Shown here piece by piece: positions 6,251 to 14,384 of a stretch of DNA of 14,422 nucleotides. The notes under the pieces are model-generated. The model was given only the letters and a program-made list of their open reading frames with translations, had not been told where the DNA came from and did no database searches. The position numbers and the translations under genes are program-made. How positions within the stretch are numbered: the first letter of the stretch is position 1; every line of letters starts with the position of its first letter. Origin of the DNA: Ulvibacterium sp039819225 (GTDB lineage: Bacteria > Bacteroidota > Bacteroidia > Flavobacteriales > Flavobacteriaceae); contig JBCBSN010000102.1 of the NCBI GenBank assembly GCA_039819225.1, positions 1 through 14,422 of the forward strand, written 5' to 3'.

Positions 6251-7933
6251 ATGTCCGGAAAGGGTATCGTATCTTTTTTATGGGTTGTGGTCGCTTTTTC
6301 CATATGTGGGGATACCCTGGGACAGCGGCGTTCCAAAGGTGCCCCAAGGGAGGGGGATTCCGTAATGCCCCATACTTCGCCCAAGCTTGTGGTAGGTATT
6401 GTGGTAGATCAGATGCGCTACGATTATCTTACCCGTTTTTGGACCCATTTTGAAGATGGCGGATTCAAAAGATTGGTAAACGGGGGGTTCAATTGCAAGA
6501 ACAACCACTTTAACTACGTCCCCACAAGTACCGGTCCGGGGCACAGCTCCATCTATACGGGTACGACTCCGGCCATCCATGGCATAATTGGTAATGGATG
6601 GTATGACAAAGGGAGCGGGAACACCGTTTACTGTGCCGGGGACAGTACCTATGTCTCGGTGGGCACCACGGGCAAGGAAGGTCAAATGTCCCCTCATAGG
6701 ATGACGGCTACCACCATAACGGACCAGTTGCGCCTGCATACCCAGATGCGGGCCAAGACCATTGCCATTGCTTTAAAGGACAGGGGAGCCGTACTTCCCG
6801 GAGGCCATACGGCCAATGCGGCCTATTGGTTCCATGGGGGCAATGAGGGCAATTGGATCAGCAGTTCATACTACATGAGGCAATTGCCTCAATGGGTCCG
6901 TGATTTCAATGCTTCGGACAATGTTAGGAACTACAAAAAATCCTGGAATACCCTAAAGGATATCAATACATATGCGGAAAGCGGTTTGGATAACACCTCA
7001 CATGAAGGTCTTTTCCCTGAGGAGTTGGCCCCTGTGTTTCCCCACAACAGCCCGGAACTGCTGGATAAGGAAAAGAATTTTGACATATTAAATGCTACCC
7101 CCTATGGAAACAGCATTACCTTGGATTTTGCGTTGGCCGCCTTGGAGCATGAGGGTCTAGGCAAGGATTTGATCACGGATTTTTTGGCCATCAGTTTCTC
7201 CAGTACGGATTATATAGGACATAAATACGGTGTAAACTCCAAAGAGGTGGAAGATACCTATATACGATTGGATCGGGATTTGGCCCATCTTTTTGATACG
7301 TTGGACAAGAAAGTAGGCGAGGGGGAATACACCGTTTTCTTAACCGCAGATCACGGTGCTATTGAGGTGCCTTCCTACCTTATGGAAAAAAGGATTCCCG
7401 CTGGATATCTTGGTTGGGATGACTTAAAACAGGATTTTGACCGGTTTTTGGAGTTCACCTACGGTACCAAGGATATTATTACCAATTTTTCCAATAACCA
7501 GTTTTTCATGGACCACAAGATTATTGCCAATTTGGATTTGGAGCTGGATGATGTGCAAGAAGAAGTGGCCCGGGAATTATTGGGCTACGGCCCTATAGAT
7601 CGTGTTTATACCGGGTACCAGATGTGGCAAAATGAATATACTTCCGGTATTCCTTATATTCTGCAGAACGGGTACCATCAAAAAAGATCGGGGGATATTC
7701 TTGTTGTTCTTAAGCCGGGATATATAGGTACCCCGCGCAAAGGTTCTACCCACGGATCTCCAAGAAATTATGATACCCATGTGCCTTTATTGTTTTATGG
7801 TAAGGGGATACAAAAAGGAAGCTTGGCAGGGCGCACCGAGATTTCGGATATAGCTCCAACACTGGCCGTACTGTTGGGGATTGCCTTTCCCAGTGGATGT
7901 ACCGGGCAGCCCATATATCAGGTATTGGAATAA
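6251..7933 (+). CDS. pafA: PafA-type alkaline phosphatase, exported
   Basis: About 560 residues. It is an alkaline-phosphatase-superfamily enzyme that hydrolyses phosphate monoesters outside the cytoplasm. Residues 1-24 look like a signal peptide (hydrophobic IVSFLWVVVAFSICG, then TLGQ). By alignment in mind with Elizabethkingia PafA, all key residues are present: Asp53 in VVDQMRYD, nucleophile Thr94 in PTSTGPGH, Asn115 in IIGNGWYDK, Lys176 and Arg178 in LKDRG, Asp/His in STDYIGH, AspHis in LTADHGA, and His in GSTHGSP. The Lys/Arg/Asn set is the one that confers monoesterase preference over diesterase in PafA. An in-frame ATG at 6209 would add 14 residues ahead of the signal peptide, but the promoter overlaps it, so I chose 6251. 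murI follows after 7 nt. PafA enzymes are described as largely phosphate-insensitive; no Pho box was seen. Confidence 0.9.
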   Translation: MSGKGIVSFLWVVVAFSICGDTLGQRRSKGAPREGDSVMPHTSPKLVVGIVVDQMRYDYLTRFWTHFEDGGFKRLVNGGFNCKNNHFNYVPTSTGPGHSSIYTGTTPAIHGIIGNGWYDKGSGNTVYCAGDSTYVSVGTTGKEGQMSPHRMTATTITDQLRLHTQMRAKTIAIALKDRGAVLPGGHTANAAYWFHGGNEGNWISSSYYMRQLPQWVRDFNASDNVRNYKKSWNTLKDINTYAESGLDNTSHEGLFPEELAPVFPHNSPELLDKEKNFDILNATPYGNSITLDFALAALEHEGLGKDLITDFLAISFSSTDYIGHKYGVNSKEVEDTYIRLDRDLAHLFDTLDKKVGEGEYTVFLTADHGAIEVPSYLMEKRIPAGYLGWDDLKQDFDRFLEFTYGTKDIITNFSNNQFFMDHKIIANLDLELDDVQEEVARELLGYGPIDRVYTGYQMWQNEYTSGIPYILQNGYHQKRSGDILVVLKPGYIGTPRKGSTHGSPRNYDTHVPLLFYGKGIQKGSLAGRTEISDIAPTLAVLLGIAFPSGCTGQPIYQVLE

Positions 7934-7940
7934 TACGGTT

Positions 7941-8729
7941 ATGAAGCAAGGACCTATCGGTATTTTTGATTCAGGGGTGGGTGGTACTTCCATATGGAGG
8001 GAGGTCCAAAAAGGCCTACCCAATGAGGATACCATTTATTTGGCGGACGGCAAAAATGCGCCTTATGGCGAAAAAACCAAGAAAAGCATACGGGAACTAA
8101 GCGTTAAGAATACAGAACTTTTGCTCCAACACGGTTGTAAGCTCATTGTTGTGGCCTGTAATACGGCAACCACCAATGCGATTTCCGTATTGAGGGAAAA
8201 GTATCCCGTTCCCTTTGTGGGCATAGAGCCGGCCATAAAGCCCGCCGCCTTGGAATCGGAGTTGGGCATTGTGGGCGTGTTGGCCACTAGAGGTACGCTT
8301 GCCAGTGAATTGTTCCATAAGACTTCCTTGGATCATGCGAACCATATTGAGATTTTGGAGCAGGAGGGAACAGGCTTGGTGGAACTTATTGAAAGTGGCC
8401 ATATACATTCGGAAAAGACCAAAAAACTTCTCGGGAAATATGTGGAACCCATGTTAGCCAAGGGCATTGATCATTTGGTATTGGGGTGCAGCCACTATCC
8501 TTATCTGATTCCGGTTTTACGTGAGATGGTTCCACCACACATTAAAATCATAGATTCCGGAGAGGCTGTGGCCCGCCAGACTAGAGCAATGTTGGAAAAG
8601 TACGATTTATTGAATGGCCAAAAAAATGAGGGAAAGCATCGGTTTTATTCCAATACCGATGTTACCGTACTTACAAAACTATTGGGGAAAGTGGATGTTC
8701 ACATGGAAGTGTCAGGGTTGGATTTTTAA
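7941..8729 (+). CDS. murI: Glutamate racemase
   Basis: A 262-residue cytosolic, cofactor-independent racemase that converts L-glutamate to D-glutamate for peptidoglycan. The catalytic framework is complete: FDSGVGG at residues 9-15 (Asp10/Ser11), the first catalytic cysteine in VVACNTATTNA (Cys73), and the second in LGCSHYPYL (Cys183, with His185). Length matches the family. The open frame extends upstream to an ATG at 7881 inside pafA, but the resulting extra 20 residues are unlike MurI; starting at MKQGPIGIFDSG fits the family and leaves a 7-nt gap after the pafA stop. The gene is probably transcribed from the pafA promoter. Pairing a cell-wall enzyme with an exported phosphatase has no obvious metabolic logic. 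Confidence 0.95.
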   Translation: MKQGPIGIFDSGVGGTSIWREVQKGLPNEDTIYLADGKNAPYGEKTKKSIRELSVKNTELLLQHGCKLIVVACNTATTNAISVLREKYPVPFVGIEPAIKPAALESELGIVGVLATRGTLASELFHKTSLDHANHIEILEQEGTGLVELIESGHIHSEKTKKLLGKYVEPMLAKGIDHLVLGCSHYPYLIPVLREMVPPHIKIIDSGEAVARQTRAMLEKYDLLNGQKNEGKHRFYSNTDVTVLTKLLGKVDVHMEVSGLDF

Positions 8730-8987
8730 GAATTAAAAATGAACAAAGGCAAATGCGTGGTTTCCATACGGAGAACCATATATCATTTGTCAAAAAAGGC
8801 ATAGATGTTCTACCGCAGATTCTTCGAAACCCGGTTCTTTTACCATGAGTTTATGATTCCTTGTTTTTATCCTTAAAAACGGCAAAAATGGATTTTTTGC
8901 ATCTGGGCGGCACTTTTATTGGTAATTTATTAATTTAGGCACTCAGATTATTGTTTTTTTTGGATTAGACGGAAAAGGTTTACGGTT
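8730..8987. other. Gap between murI and the sigma-factor gene
   Basis: This 258-bp stretch is the longest gene-free gap. It contains a short inverted repeat, GCAAAAA (8882-8888), loop TGGAT, TTTTTGC (8894-8900), which could be a weak terminator for murI or part of the sigma-gene control region. A 21-codon plus-strand frame (8739-8804, MNKGKCVV...) has nothing to support it. No full TAnnTTTG box was found ahead of the sigma gene, consistent with possible sigma-specific autoregulation. Confidence 0.4.
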
Positions 8988-9548
8988 TTGGAGTCAAAGG
9001 CTATTGTTAGGGGGATAAGGAACAAAAACCATTTTGTATTCCGGAGGCTTTTTGAGAGCTCGTACGGGGATTTGGTCCACTACGCACATGGGTATCTATT
9101 CCATAAAGGCTCCAGTGAGGATGTGGTGCAGGAAGTTTTTATGCATCTTTGGGAGAATTCCGAAACCATGGATATACAAACCAACATTAGGGGCTATCTG
9201 TATGCCATGGTTCGCAACAGATGCCTGAACATTTTAAAATCCGTCCGTATTACCGATACCGCGGGGGTTCTGGAACTGCAATCCCTTCCAGATACCACCT
9301 ACAACCCGGATTATCCTTTTGACCCGCCTCAAGGTTATCCTCAGGTGCAGCTCCAGGGTGTTCTTGAAAAGTTGCCTTCCCGTATGCGCACTATAGTAAG
9401 ACTACGTTTTGTGGACAACTACAAATATGCCGAGATTGCCGAAGAATTGGGGGTCTCCGTGAACACCATCAAGACCCAATTGAGAAGGGCCAAGTTAAAG
9501 TTGGCCCAATATATTCTTGCCGTGGTTGCGCTTTTATCCGTTTTATAA
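8988..9548 (+). CDS. ECF-type sigma-70 family RNA polymerase sigma factor
   Basis: About 186 residues, a Bacteroidota ECF sigma factor of the FecI-like group paired with FecR. The sigma-2 domain is at about 17-83 (FRRLFESSYGDLVHYAHGYL, then SSEDVVQEVFMHLWE and RGYLYAMVRNRCLNIL). The sigma-4 domain is at about 122-172 (LEKLPSRMRTIVRLRFVDN, then YAEIAEELGVSVNTIKTQLR with its helix-turn-helix). No ATG is available upstream in frame before a stop at 8931-8933, and the first internal ATG would cut into sigma-2, so the TTG at 8988 (MESKAIV) is the likely start. The protein ends in a hydrophobic tail, QYILAVVALLSVL, beyond sigma-4, which might weakly contact membrane or an anti-sigma factor. The FecR gene follows after about 160 bp. 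Predicted target: the susC gene downstream. Confidence 0.87.
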   Translation: MESKAIVRGIRNKNHFVFRRLFESSYGDLVHYAHGYLFHKGSSEDVVQEVFMHLWENSETMDIQTNIRGYLYAMVRNRCLNILKSVRITDTAGVLELQSLPDTTYNPDYPFDPPQGYPQVQLQGVLEKLPSRMRTIVRLRFVDNYKYAEIAEELGVSVNTIKTQLRRAKLKLAQYILAVVALLSVL

Positions 9549-9640
9549 GGTCTAATTTTTAGGACTCGCTAATTTTTTTCGGCATAAATTTATATTTCTA
9601 CATTTTTTTGTCACCCATTTTTGATATTTCCTTGTCTAAA

Positions 9641-9657
9641 GGGTAGAAGTGATACCC
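9641..9657 (+). promoter_or_regulatory. Short inverted repeat between sigma and fecR genes
   Basis: GGGTA, spacer GAAGTGA and TACCC form a 5-bp inverted repeat in the 150-bp gap between the sigma and FecR genes. It lies 55 nt before the chosen fecR start. It could be an operator or part of a sigma-specific promoter; the arms are too short for confidence. Confidence 0.2.
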
Positions 9658-9711
9658 GCTTTCATTTAGAAATAGTCAAGTATAGGGGACCAATTTTAAT
9701 TGGGAAATGGT

Positions 9712-10860
9712 ATGAAACCTCCGGGAATGGAATTCAAACTCATTTTTAAAAAGATCAACAACACGCTTAACGCTGAGGAAAAGGCAATTTTTGATGCGTG
9801 GTATACCGAATCCCCAGAGCATAGGGCCTATTTTGAACGAGTCCTGAAAAACCACGATAAGGACTTGGATTTGGTAGATATCCAAAAAGGATGGGATCAG
9901 GTTTCTTCAAAAATCGATACGGGTAGAAAGAAGGCCAATTATTGGCGTTATGCCGCGGCTATTGCGGCCCTTTTTGTCCTAGGGACCCTTGCCCTTGTTC
10001 TAAGCCCTGATTCCCAAAGCCCTGTTGTAGACAATGAGGTGCCCGTTAAAAAGGATAGTATCCAACCGGGCATGGACAAGGCGGTACTTACTTTAGAGGA
10101 CGGATCTACGGTTGCTTTGGAAGAGGGCGGATCCTATTCCAAGGACAACCTGTCCAGTAATGGAACCTCATTGACCTATGCCAAATCCAAGGGTTCCGTA
10201 GAAACTGTGTTGCATAACGTATTGACCATCCCAAGAGGAGGCCAATTCTCATTATCCCTGGCAGATGGTACCCAAGTATGGCTCAATTCCGAAACAAGGC
10301 TGAGATATCCCATAGCCTTTCCTAAAAATGCGACTAGACAAGTGGAACTGCTCTATGGCGAGGCCTATTTTGAGGTGTCGCCCAGCTCGGCCCATGAAGG
10401 AGCCCGTTTTGTGGTCAAGCAAAAGGAACAACACATTGAGGTTTTGGGAACAGCGTTCAATATAAAGGCCTATGTGGGCGAGGACTTTGTGGCCACTACC
10501 TTGGTTGAAGGAAGTATTGTGCTTAAAAAAGGTCCCATTGCAAAGGAACTCTCTCCTGGACAGCAATCCGTGGTAAATATACGAACCGATGAGGTGCGCA
10601 TTGCGGAAGTGGATGTATTCAACGAAGTTTCATGGAAGAACGGTTTTTTCAGTTTTGAAGATAAACCATTGGGGGAGATTATGACAGTACTTTCCCGATG
10701 GTATGATGTTGAGGTAGTTTATGGAGACGAAGAAGTAAAAGGAAAAACGTTCAACGGTGTCTTCAAAAAATCTTCGGGAATAGATGAGATTTTAATGATG
10801 ATCGGCAATACCAACGAGGTAACGTATAGTATAAACCAAAAAACAATTACTATGAAATAA
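9712..10860 (+). CDS. FecR family anti-sigma factor (inner-membrane signal transducer)
   Basis: About 382 residues. It is an inner-membrane protein that holds the ECF sigma factor inactive and senses the transporter's periplasmic domain. Residues 1-75 form the cytosolic anti-sigma region (LNAEEKAIFDAWYTESPEHR). One transmembrane helix follows at about 77-98 (YWRYAAAIAALFVLGTLALV), then a periplasmic FecR domain at about 171-271 (TIPRGGQFSLSLADGTQVWL, LLYGEAYFEV, VLGTAFNIKAY, TLVEGSI), and a C-terminal DUF4974 domain from about 314 (FSFEDKPLGEIMTVLSRWYD to the end) that meets the SusC STN domain. The frame opens at a TTG at 9700; I prefer the ATG at 9712, and an ATG at 9727 (MEFKLIF) is also possible. 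Downstream is the susC gene after 86 bp. Confidence 0.9.
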   Translation: MKPPGMEFKLIFKKINNTLNAEEKAIFDAWYTESPEHRAYFERVLKNHDKDLDLVDIQKGWDQVSSKIDTGRKKANYWRYAAAIAALFVLGTLALVLSPDSQSPVVDNEVPVKKDSIQPGMDKAVLTLEDGSTVALEEGGSYSKDNLSSNGTSLTYAKSKGSVETVLHNVLTIPRGGQFSLSLADGTQVWLNSETRLRYPIAFPKNATRQVELLYGEAYFEVSPSSAHEGARFVVKQKEQHIEVLGTAFNIKAYVGEDFVATTLVEGSIVLKKGPIAKELSPGQQSVVNIRTDEVRIAEVDVFNEVSWKNGFFSFEDKPLGEIMTVLSRWYDVEVVYGDEEVKGKTFNGVFKKSSGIDEILMMIGNTNEVTYSINQKTITMK

Positions 10861-10869
10861 AAAGAAAAA

Positions 10870-10909
10870 GGGATGGGGTCGGAATCTGGAAAATTTGAAC
10901 CACCATCCC
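10870..10909 (+). promoter_or_regulatory. Leader hairpin upstream of susC
   Basis: GGGATGG (10870-10876) and CCATCCC (10903-10909) are perfect complements enclosing a 26-nt loop, 9 nt after the fecR stop. No T run follows, so this is not a standard intrinsic terminator. The segment from here to the susC ATG is AT-rich, ending AACTAACATTCAAATTT, a leader form I recall before many flavobacterial susC genes. It may act in mRNA stability, processing or attenuation. Confidence 0.5.
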
Positions 10910-10946
10910 AGTATCAATTAATTAAAATTAACTAACATTCAAATTT

Positions 10947-13900
10947 ATGAAAACTAAACCAAACGGGTCCGTCTTGTCCTTGGTACAAAGACCCGTGCTC
11001 TTTGCCATGAAAATCCTCATTTTCTTTTTTTCGGTACTATCCTTTGGGTTTAACGTAGAAAAGGGGTTTTCCCAAAATGCAAAAATCACCTTCGATTCGG
11101 ATGTGGAACTTTCCGTAAAGGAGGTTTTTAAGGTGGTTAAAAGACGGACGGACCACACCTTTATCTACAAATCGGGCCTGTTTAAGAACACCCCTAAGAT
11201 ACCCATAAAAAGAGGGGTGGTCACTTTAGGGGAATTGCTGGAGAAGTGTAAAACTGTGGCCTCTTTTGATTTTGAATTTTCATCGAAGGGAGTTATCCTT
11301 TTGAGAAAAGTACCAAAACTGCCCACTCTTGCACCCCCTCAACAAAAACCGATAACAGGAACAGTAACGGATACCAACGGCGTGCCCTTGCCAGGGGCCA
11401 GTATTGTGGAGAAAGGAACCACAAATGGCGTTACAACGGATTTTGATGGGAATTTCACCATATCGGTGTCCAATACCGATGCCATTTTGGTGCTAAGTTA
11501 TATAGGGTACAGCAACAAGGAAATAGCGGTCGGTGAACTGGATACTTTGGCTATAGAATTGGAACAAGATGTAGCCGGTCTAGAAGAAGTTGTGGTCATT
11601 GGTTATGGCACACAACAGGTAAAGGACCTTACGGGATCCGTATCCGTGGTATCTGATGAATCTATAGAAAATAGGCAAGCTTTTCAACTTTCGGATGCTC
11701 TACAGGGATCTACGGCCGGGGTAACCGTAACCAGAAGCGGGGGACGGCCAGGAGCTAGTTCCGAAATACGGGTTAGGGGTATTACTTCGTTGAACGTGAA
11801 TAATCCGTTGGTCATTGTTGATGGGGTTCAAGGATTGAGCTTGGACGATGTAAACCCGAACGATGTAGAATCCATTAGTGTTTTAAAAGATGCTGCCTCA
11901 CAGGCTATATATGGGGCCAGAGCTGCATCAGGTGTTATATTGGTGACTACGAAAAGAGGTAAGGACGGACGATTTAGTATTGATTATGATTATGAACTGG
12001 GCATTAGTTCCCCGACTACCCTTCCCAGCTATGTGGATGCCAAGACGTACCGGACACTCGCTAATGAATACTCTACCAATGATGGAGGAGGGGAAACCTT
12101 TGACCCCGATATTACAGAGCAATATGAACAATTAAATGCCGAAGATCCAGATTTGTTTCCGGATACTGATTGGCAGGAGGCCATTCTTAACAACCAATCT
12201 CCACTTCGCCATAGACATAACCTCGCTTTTGCTTTAGGATCGGAAAAGGTATCCACAAGAGCCTCTTTCAGCTATGTAACGGAGGAAGGTCTTTATCCCA
12301 ACAATGAGTTTGAGAGGTATACCTTTAGGGTAAACAACAATCTTAACTTTTCCGACGCAATAAAGCTCAATATAGATTTTAACTACAGAAGGGTAAATAC
12401 TTTGTTGCCTGGACAAAGTGCTACAAGTGGCGCCAATTCCATTGTGGCCCAGTCCTTTCGATATCCCGGCATCTTTCCCGCAATAAGGACGGATGGGGAA
12501 TGGGGCGAAGGCAAAGACGGTGAAAACCCCTTGGCCGAGGTTACTGAAGGTGGAAGGCTGGATCAGGAGTTAAACCAATTGAACGGTAGGATAGGGCTTA
12601 CCATAAAACCTCTAAAAAATATAGAAGTACAGGCCAATTTTGTCCCAACCTTTGATTTTAACAGATACGACGAGTTCGTTACTCCACCTTTGTTGCCCAG
12701 GACCGGCAGTACTACCGAGTTTTTCCCGAGACCTATTTCCAGTCTGGAAAAAAGGGAGACAACGGTAACCAATCTTTCCTCGCAAGCTATAGTGTCCTAT
12801 AATAATCAGTGGGTAGACCATAGTTTTGGTCTTTTAGGCGGTTATGAGGATGTAAGTACCGAGTGGGAAAGGTTTGGTACTACCAGCAGGGACCTGCAAA
12901 TAGAAAATAGGGCCCTGGGCTTTGGTGACCCTTCCCTGACCCTTAATTCCCAAAATAAATCCAAAAACGTTATCCGCTCCTTTTTTGGAAGGCTCAGTTA
13001 CGACTATAAGGGCAAATACTTATTGCAATCCAATTTTAGGGCGGATGGATCTTCCCGTTTTGCCAAGGAGAACCGATGGGGATACTTCCCTTCCCTTTCC
13101 CTGGGATGGGTGGTCTCCAACGAAAGTTTTTCACTACCTAACGCCATATCCTTCTTAAAGTTAAGGGCCTCCTATGGAGAGGTAGGCAATGAACAATTGG
13201 GTATCATAAGGACCGGAGGGGACGAGTTTTTCAATTTTTACCCTTATCAAAGCCTTTTTGAAACGGTAAACTCCATAATCTATGATGGATCCAACTTTGT
13301 TTCGGCTACCGGGATCACCCAGAATTTTCTGGGCGATCAAGGCATTGTATGGGAAACTACGCGAACCATTGATGTGGGGGCCGATTTAGGACTTTTTGAC
13401 GATCAGATAAGGTTGACCTTGGACTATTACAGAAAACAGACCGACGATATCATCATTGAACGGGATCTACCGGACTATCTTGGCTTTCCAGAGAATACGA
13501 GAACCAACGCCGGATCCATTGAAGTGGAAGGAGTTGACATTGAACTCGGATATAGGAACCAGTTTGGTGATTTGGGTGTGGCCCTGAGTACTAATTTAAG
13601 TTTTGTGGATTCTGAAATACTGGATGTTGGGGGGCTGGATCTTTTCACGTTCGATAATAACACCAAGATCCATTCCGTAGGGGAATCCTTTGGCGAGTGG
13701 TTCGGCTTTAGGACAAACGGTCTTTTTCAGACCCAAGAAGAGATAAATGCCGTTTATGGGCAGGGTAGCCCGTTTAGACCAGGGGATGTCTGGATAGAAG
13801 ATCAACTTACGGTTGATACGGATGGGGATGGCGTTCCCGACTCCGCGGACGGGTTGGTCAACGGGGAGGATAGGGTCCCTTTGGCCCCATCTTTGCCGCG

Positions 13901-14384
13901 CATTACCTACGGAGGTAGCCTTTCTCTGAACTATAAAGGTTTGGATTTTAATGTAACCTTTAATGGGGTAGGGAAGCACACCAGGCGTTTTGAGAATATA
14001 CAAGTTGTCCCCTTGGATCAAAGTTTTGGAAACTTCCCTGATTATATTGCGGAACGCTCTTGGCGCCCGGGTAATTCCACTGCCCAGAACCTACAGGCAG
14101 ATTTTCCCAGATTTTCAGGAGCTTCCGGAGCCCTAAATTATTCCGTGTCGGACTTTTTCCTGTACAACGCCAGTTATCTTAGAATACAGAACATTACCTT
14201 GGGCTATACTTTTCCACGAGAACTTACAGAGAAAAACGGCCTTAAAAGACTTAGGGTATACCTGGCCCTAAGAAACTTTTTCACTTTTGAAAGGAACTTC
14301 CTGGAAGGTTGGGATCCCGAGGTGAATTTTAACGGTGACCCTGTGTTGAAATCCGTATTGATGGGAGTAAATGTTAAAATATAA
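10947..14384 (+). CDS. SusC/RagA family TonB-dependent outer-membrane transporter with STN signalling domain
   Basis: A 1145-residue outer-membrane transporter for TonB-driven uptake of large ligands, usually glycans or peptides. Residues 1-43 hold a signal peptide with a long basic lead-in and hydrophobic MKILIFFFSVLSFG, cut near FSQ|NAK. An STN domain follows (about 45-122, FDSDVELSVKEVFKVVKRR), which contacts FecR and marks it as a signalling transporter. Next are a carboxypeptidase-like beta domain (about 134-208, ITGTVTDTNGVPLPGASI), a TonB-box-like EEVVVIGYGT (213-222), a plug (about 223-335, LSDALQGSTAGVTVTRSGGR, VRGITSLN, VLKDAASQAIYGARAASGVI) and a 22-strand-type barrel to the C-terminus. 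A DTDGDGVPDSADG loop (957-969) resembles a calcium-binding motif. The ligand is unknown. The stop is in the window; a susD gene would be expected right after it but lies outside. Confidence 0.93.
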   Translation: MKTKPNGSVLSLVQRPVLFAMKILIFFFSVLSFGFNVEKGFSQNAKITFDSDVELSVKEVFKVVKRRTDHTFIYKSGLFKNTPKIPIKRGVVTLGELLEKCKTVASFDFEFSSKGVILLRKVPKLPTLAPPQQKPITGTVTDTNGVPLPGASIVEKGTTNGVTTDFDGNFTISVSNTDAILVLSYIGYSNKEIAVGELDTLAIELEQDVAGLEEVVVIGYGTQQVKDLTGSVSVVSDESIENRQAFQLSDALQGSTAGVTVTRSGGRPGASSEIRVRGITSLNVNNPLVIVDGVQGLSLDDVNPNDVESISVLKDAASQAIYGARAASGVILVTTKRGKDGRFSIDYDYELGISSPTTLPSYVDAKTYRTLANEYSTNDGGGETFDPDITEQYEQLNAEDPDLFPDTDWQEAILNNQSPLRHRHNLAFALGSEKVSTRASFSYVTEEGLYPNNEFERYTFRVNNNLNFSDAIKLNIDFNYRRVNTLLPGQSATSGANSIVAQSFRYPGIFPAIRTDGEWGEGKDGENPLAEVTEGGRLDQELNQLNGRIGLTIKPLKNIEVQANFVPTFDFNRYDEFVTPPLLPRTGSTTEFFPRPISSLEKRETTVTNLSSQAIVSYNNQWVDHSFGLLGGYEDVSTEWERFGTTSRDLQIENRALGFGDPSLTLNSQNKSKNVIRSFFGRLSYDYKGKYLLQSNFRADGSSRFAKENRWGYFPSLSLGWVVSNESFSLPNAISFLKLRASYGEVGNEQLGIIRTGGDEFFNFYPYQSLFETVNSIIYDGSNFVSATGITQNFLGDQGIVWETTRTIDVGADLGLFDDQIRLTLDYYRKQTDDIIIERDLPDYLGFPENTRTNAGSIEVEGVDIELGYRNQFGDLGVALSTNLSFVDSEILDVGGLDLFTFDNNTKIHSVGESFGEWFGFRTNGLFQTQEEINAVYGQGSPFRPGDVWIEDQLTVDTDGDGVPDSADGLVNGEDRVPLAPSLPRITYGGSLSLNYKGLDFNVTFNGVGKHTRRFENIQVVPLDQSFGNFPDYIAERSWRPGNSTAQNLQADFPRFSGASGALNYSVSDFFLYNASYLRIQNITLGYTFPRELTEKNGLKRLRVYLALRNFFTFERNFLEGWDPEVNFNGDPVLKSVLMGVNVKI
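13815..13853 (+). other. Calcium-binding-like Asp-rich loop in SusC
   Basis: These codons encode DTDGDGVPDSADG, an Asp-rich loop like those of thrombospondin type-3 repeats and dockerins. SusC proteins commonly carry a DxNGDGxID-type loop at this position late in the barrel, so it is probably a structural metal site on an extracellular loop. Confidence 0.55.

Noticed and set aside
6278..6739. 153-codon minus-strand frame over pafA
   Set aside because: Antisense to the active-site region of PafA, where the plus-strand motifs are complete.
7881..7940. Upstream start for murI
   Set aside because: It adds 20 residues overlapping pafA that do not resemble MurI; the ATG at 7941 gives the family N-terminus.
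13596..14021. 141-codon minus-strand frame over the SusC barrel
   Set aside because: Antisense shadow in a long, intact coding region.
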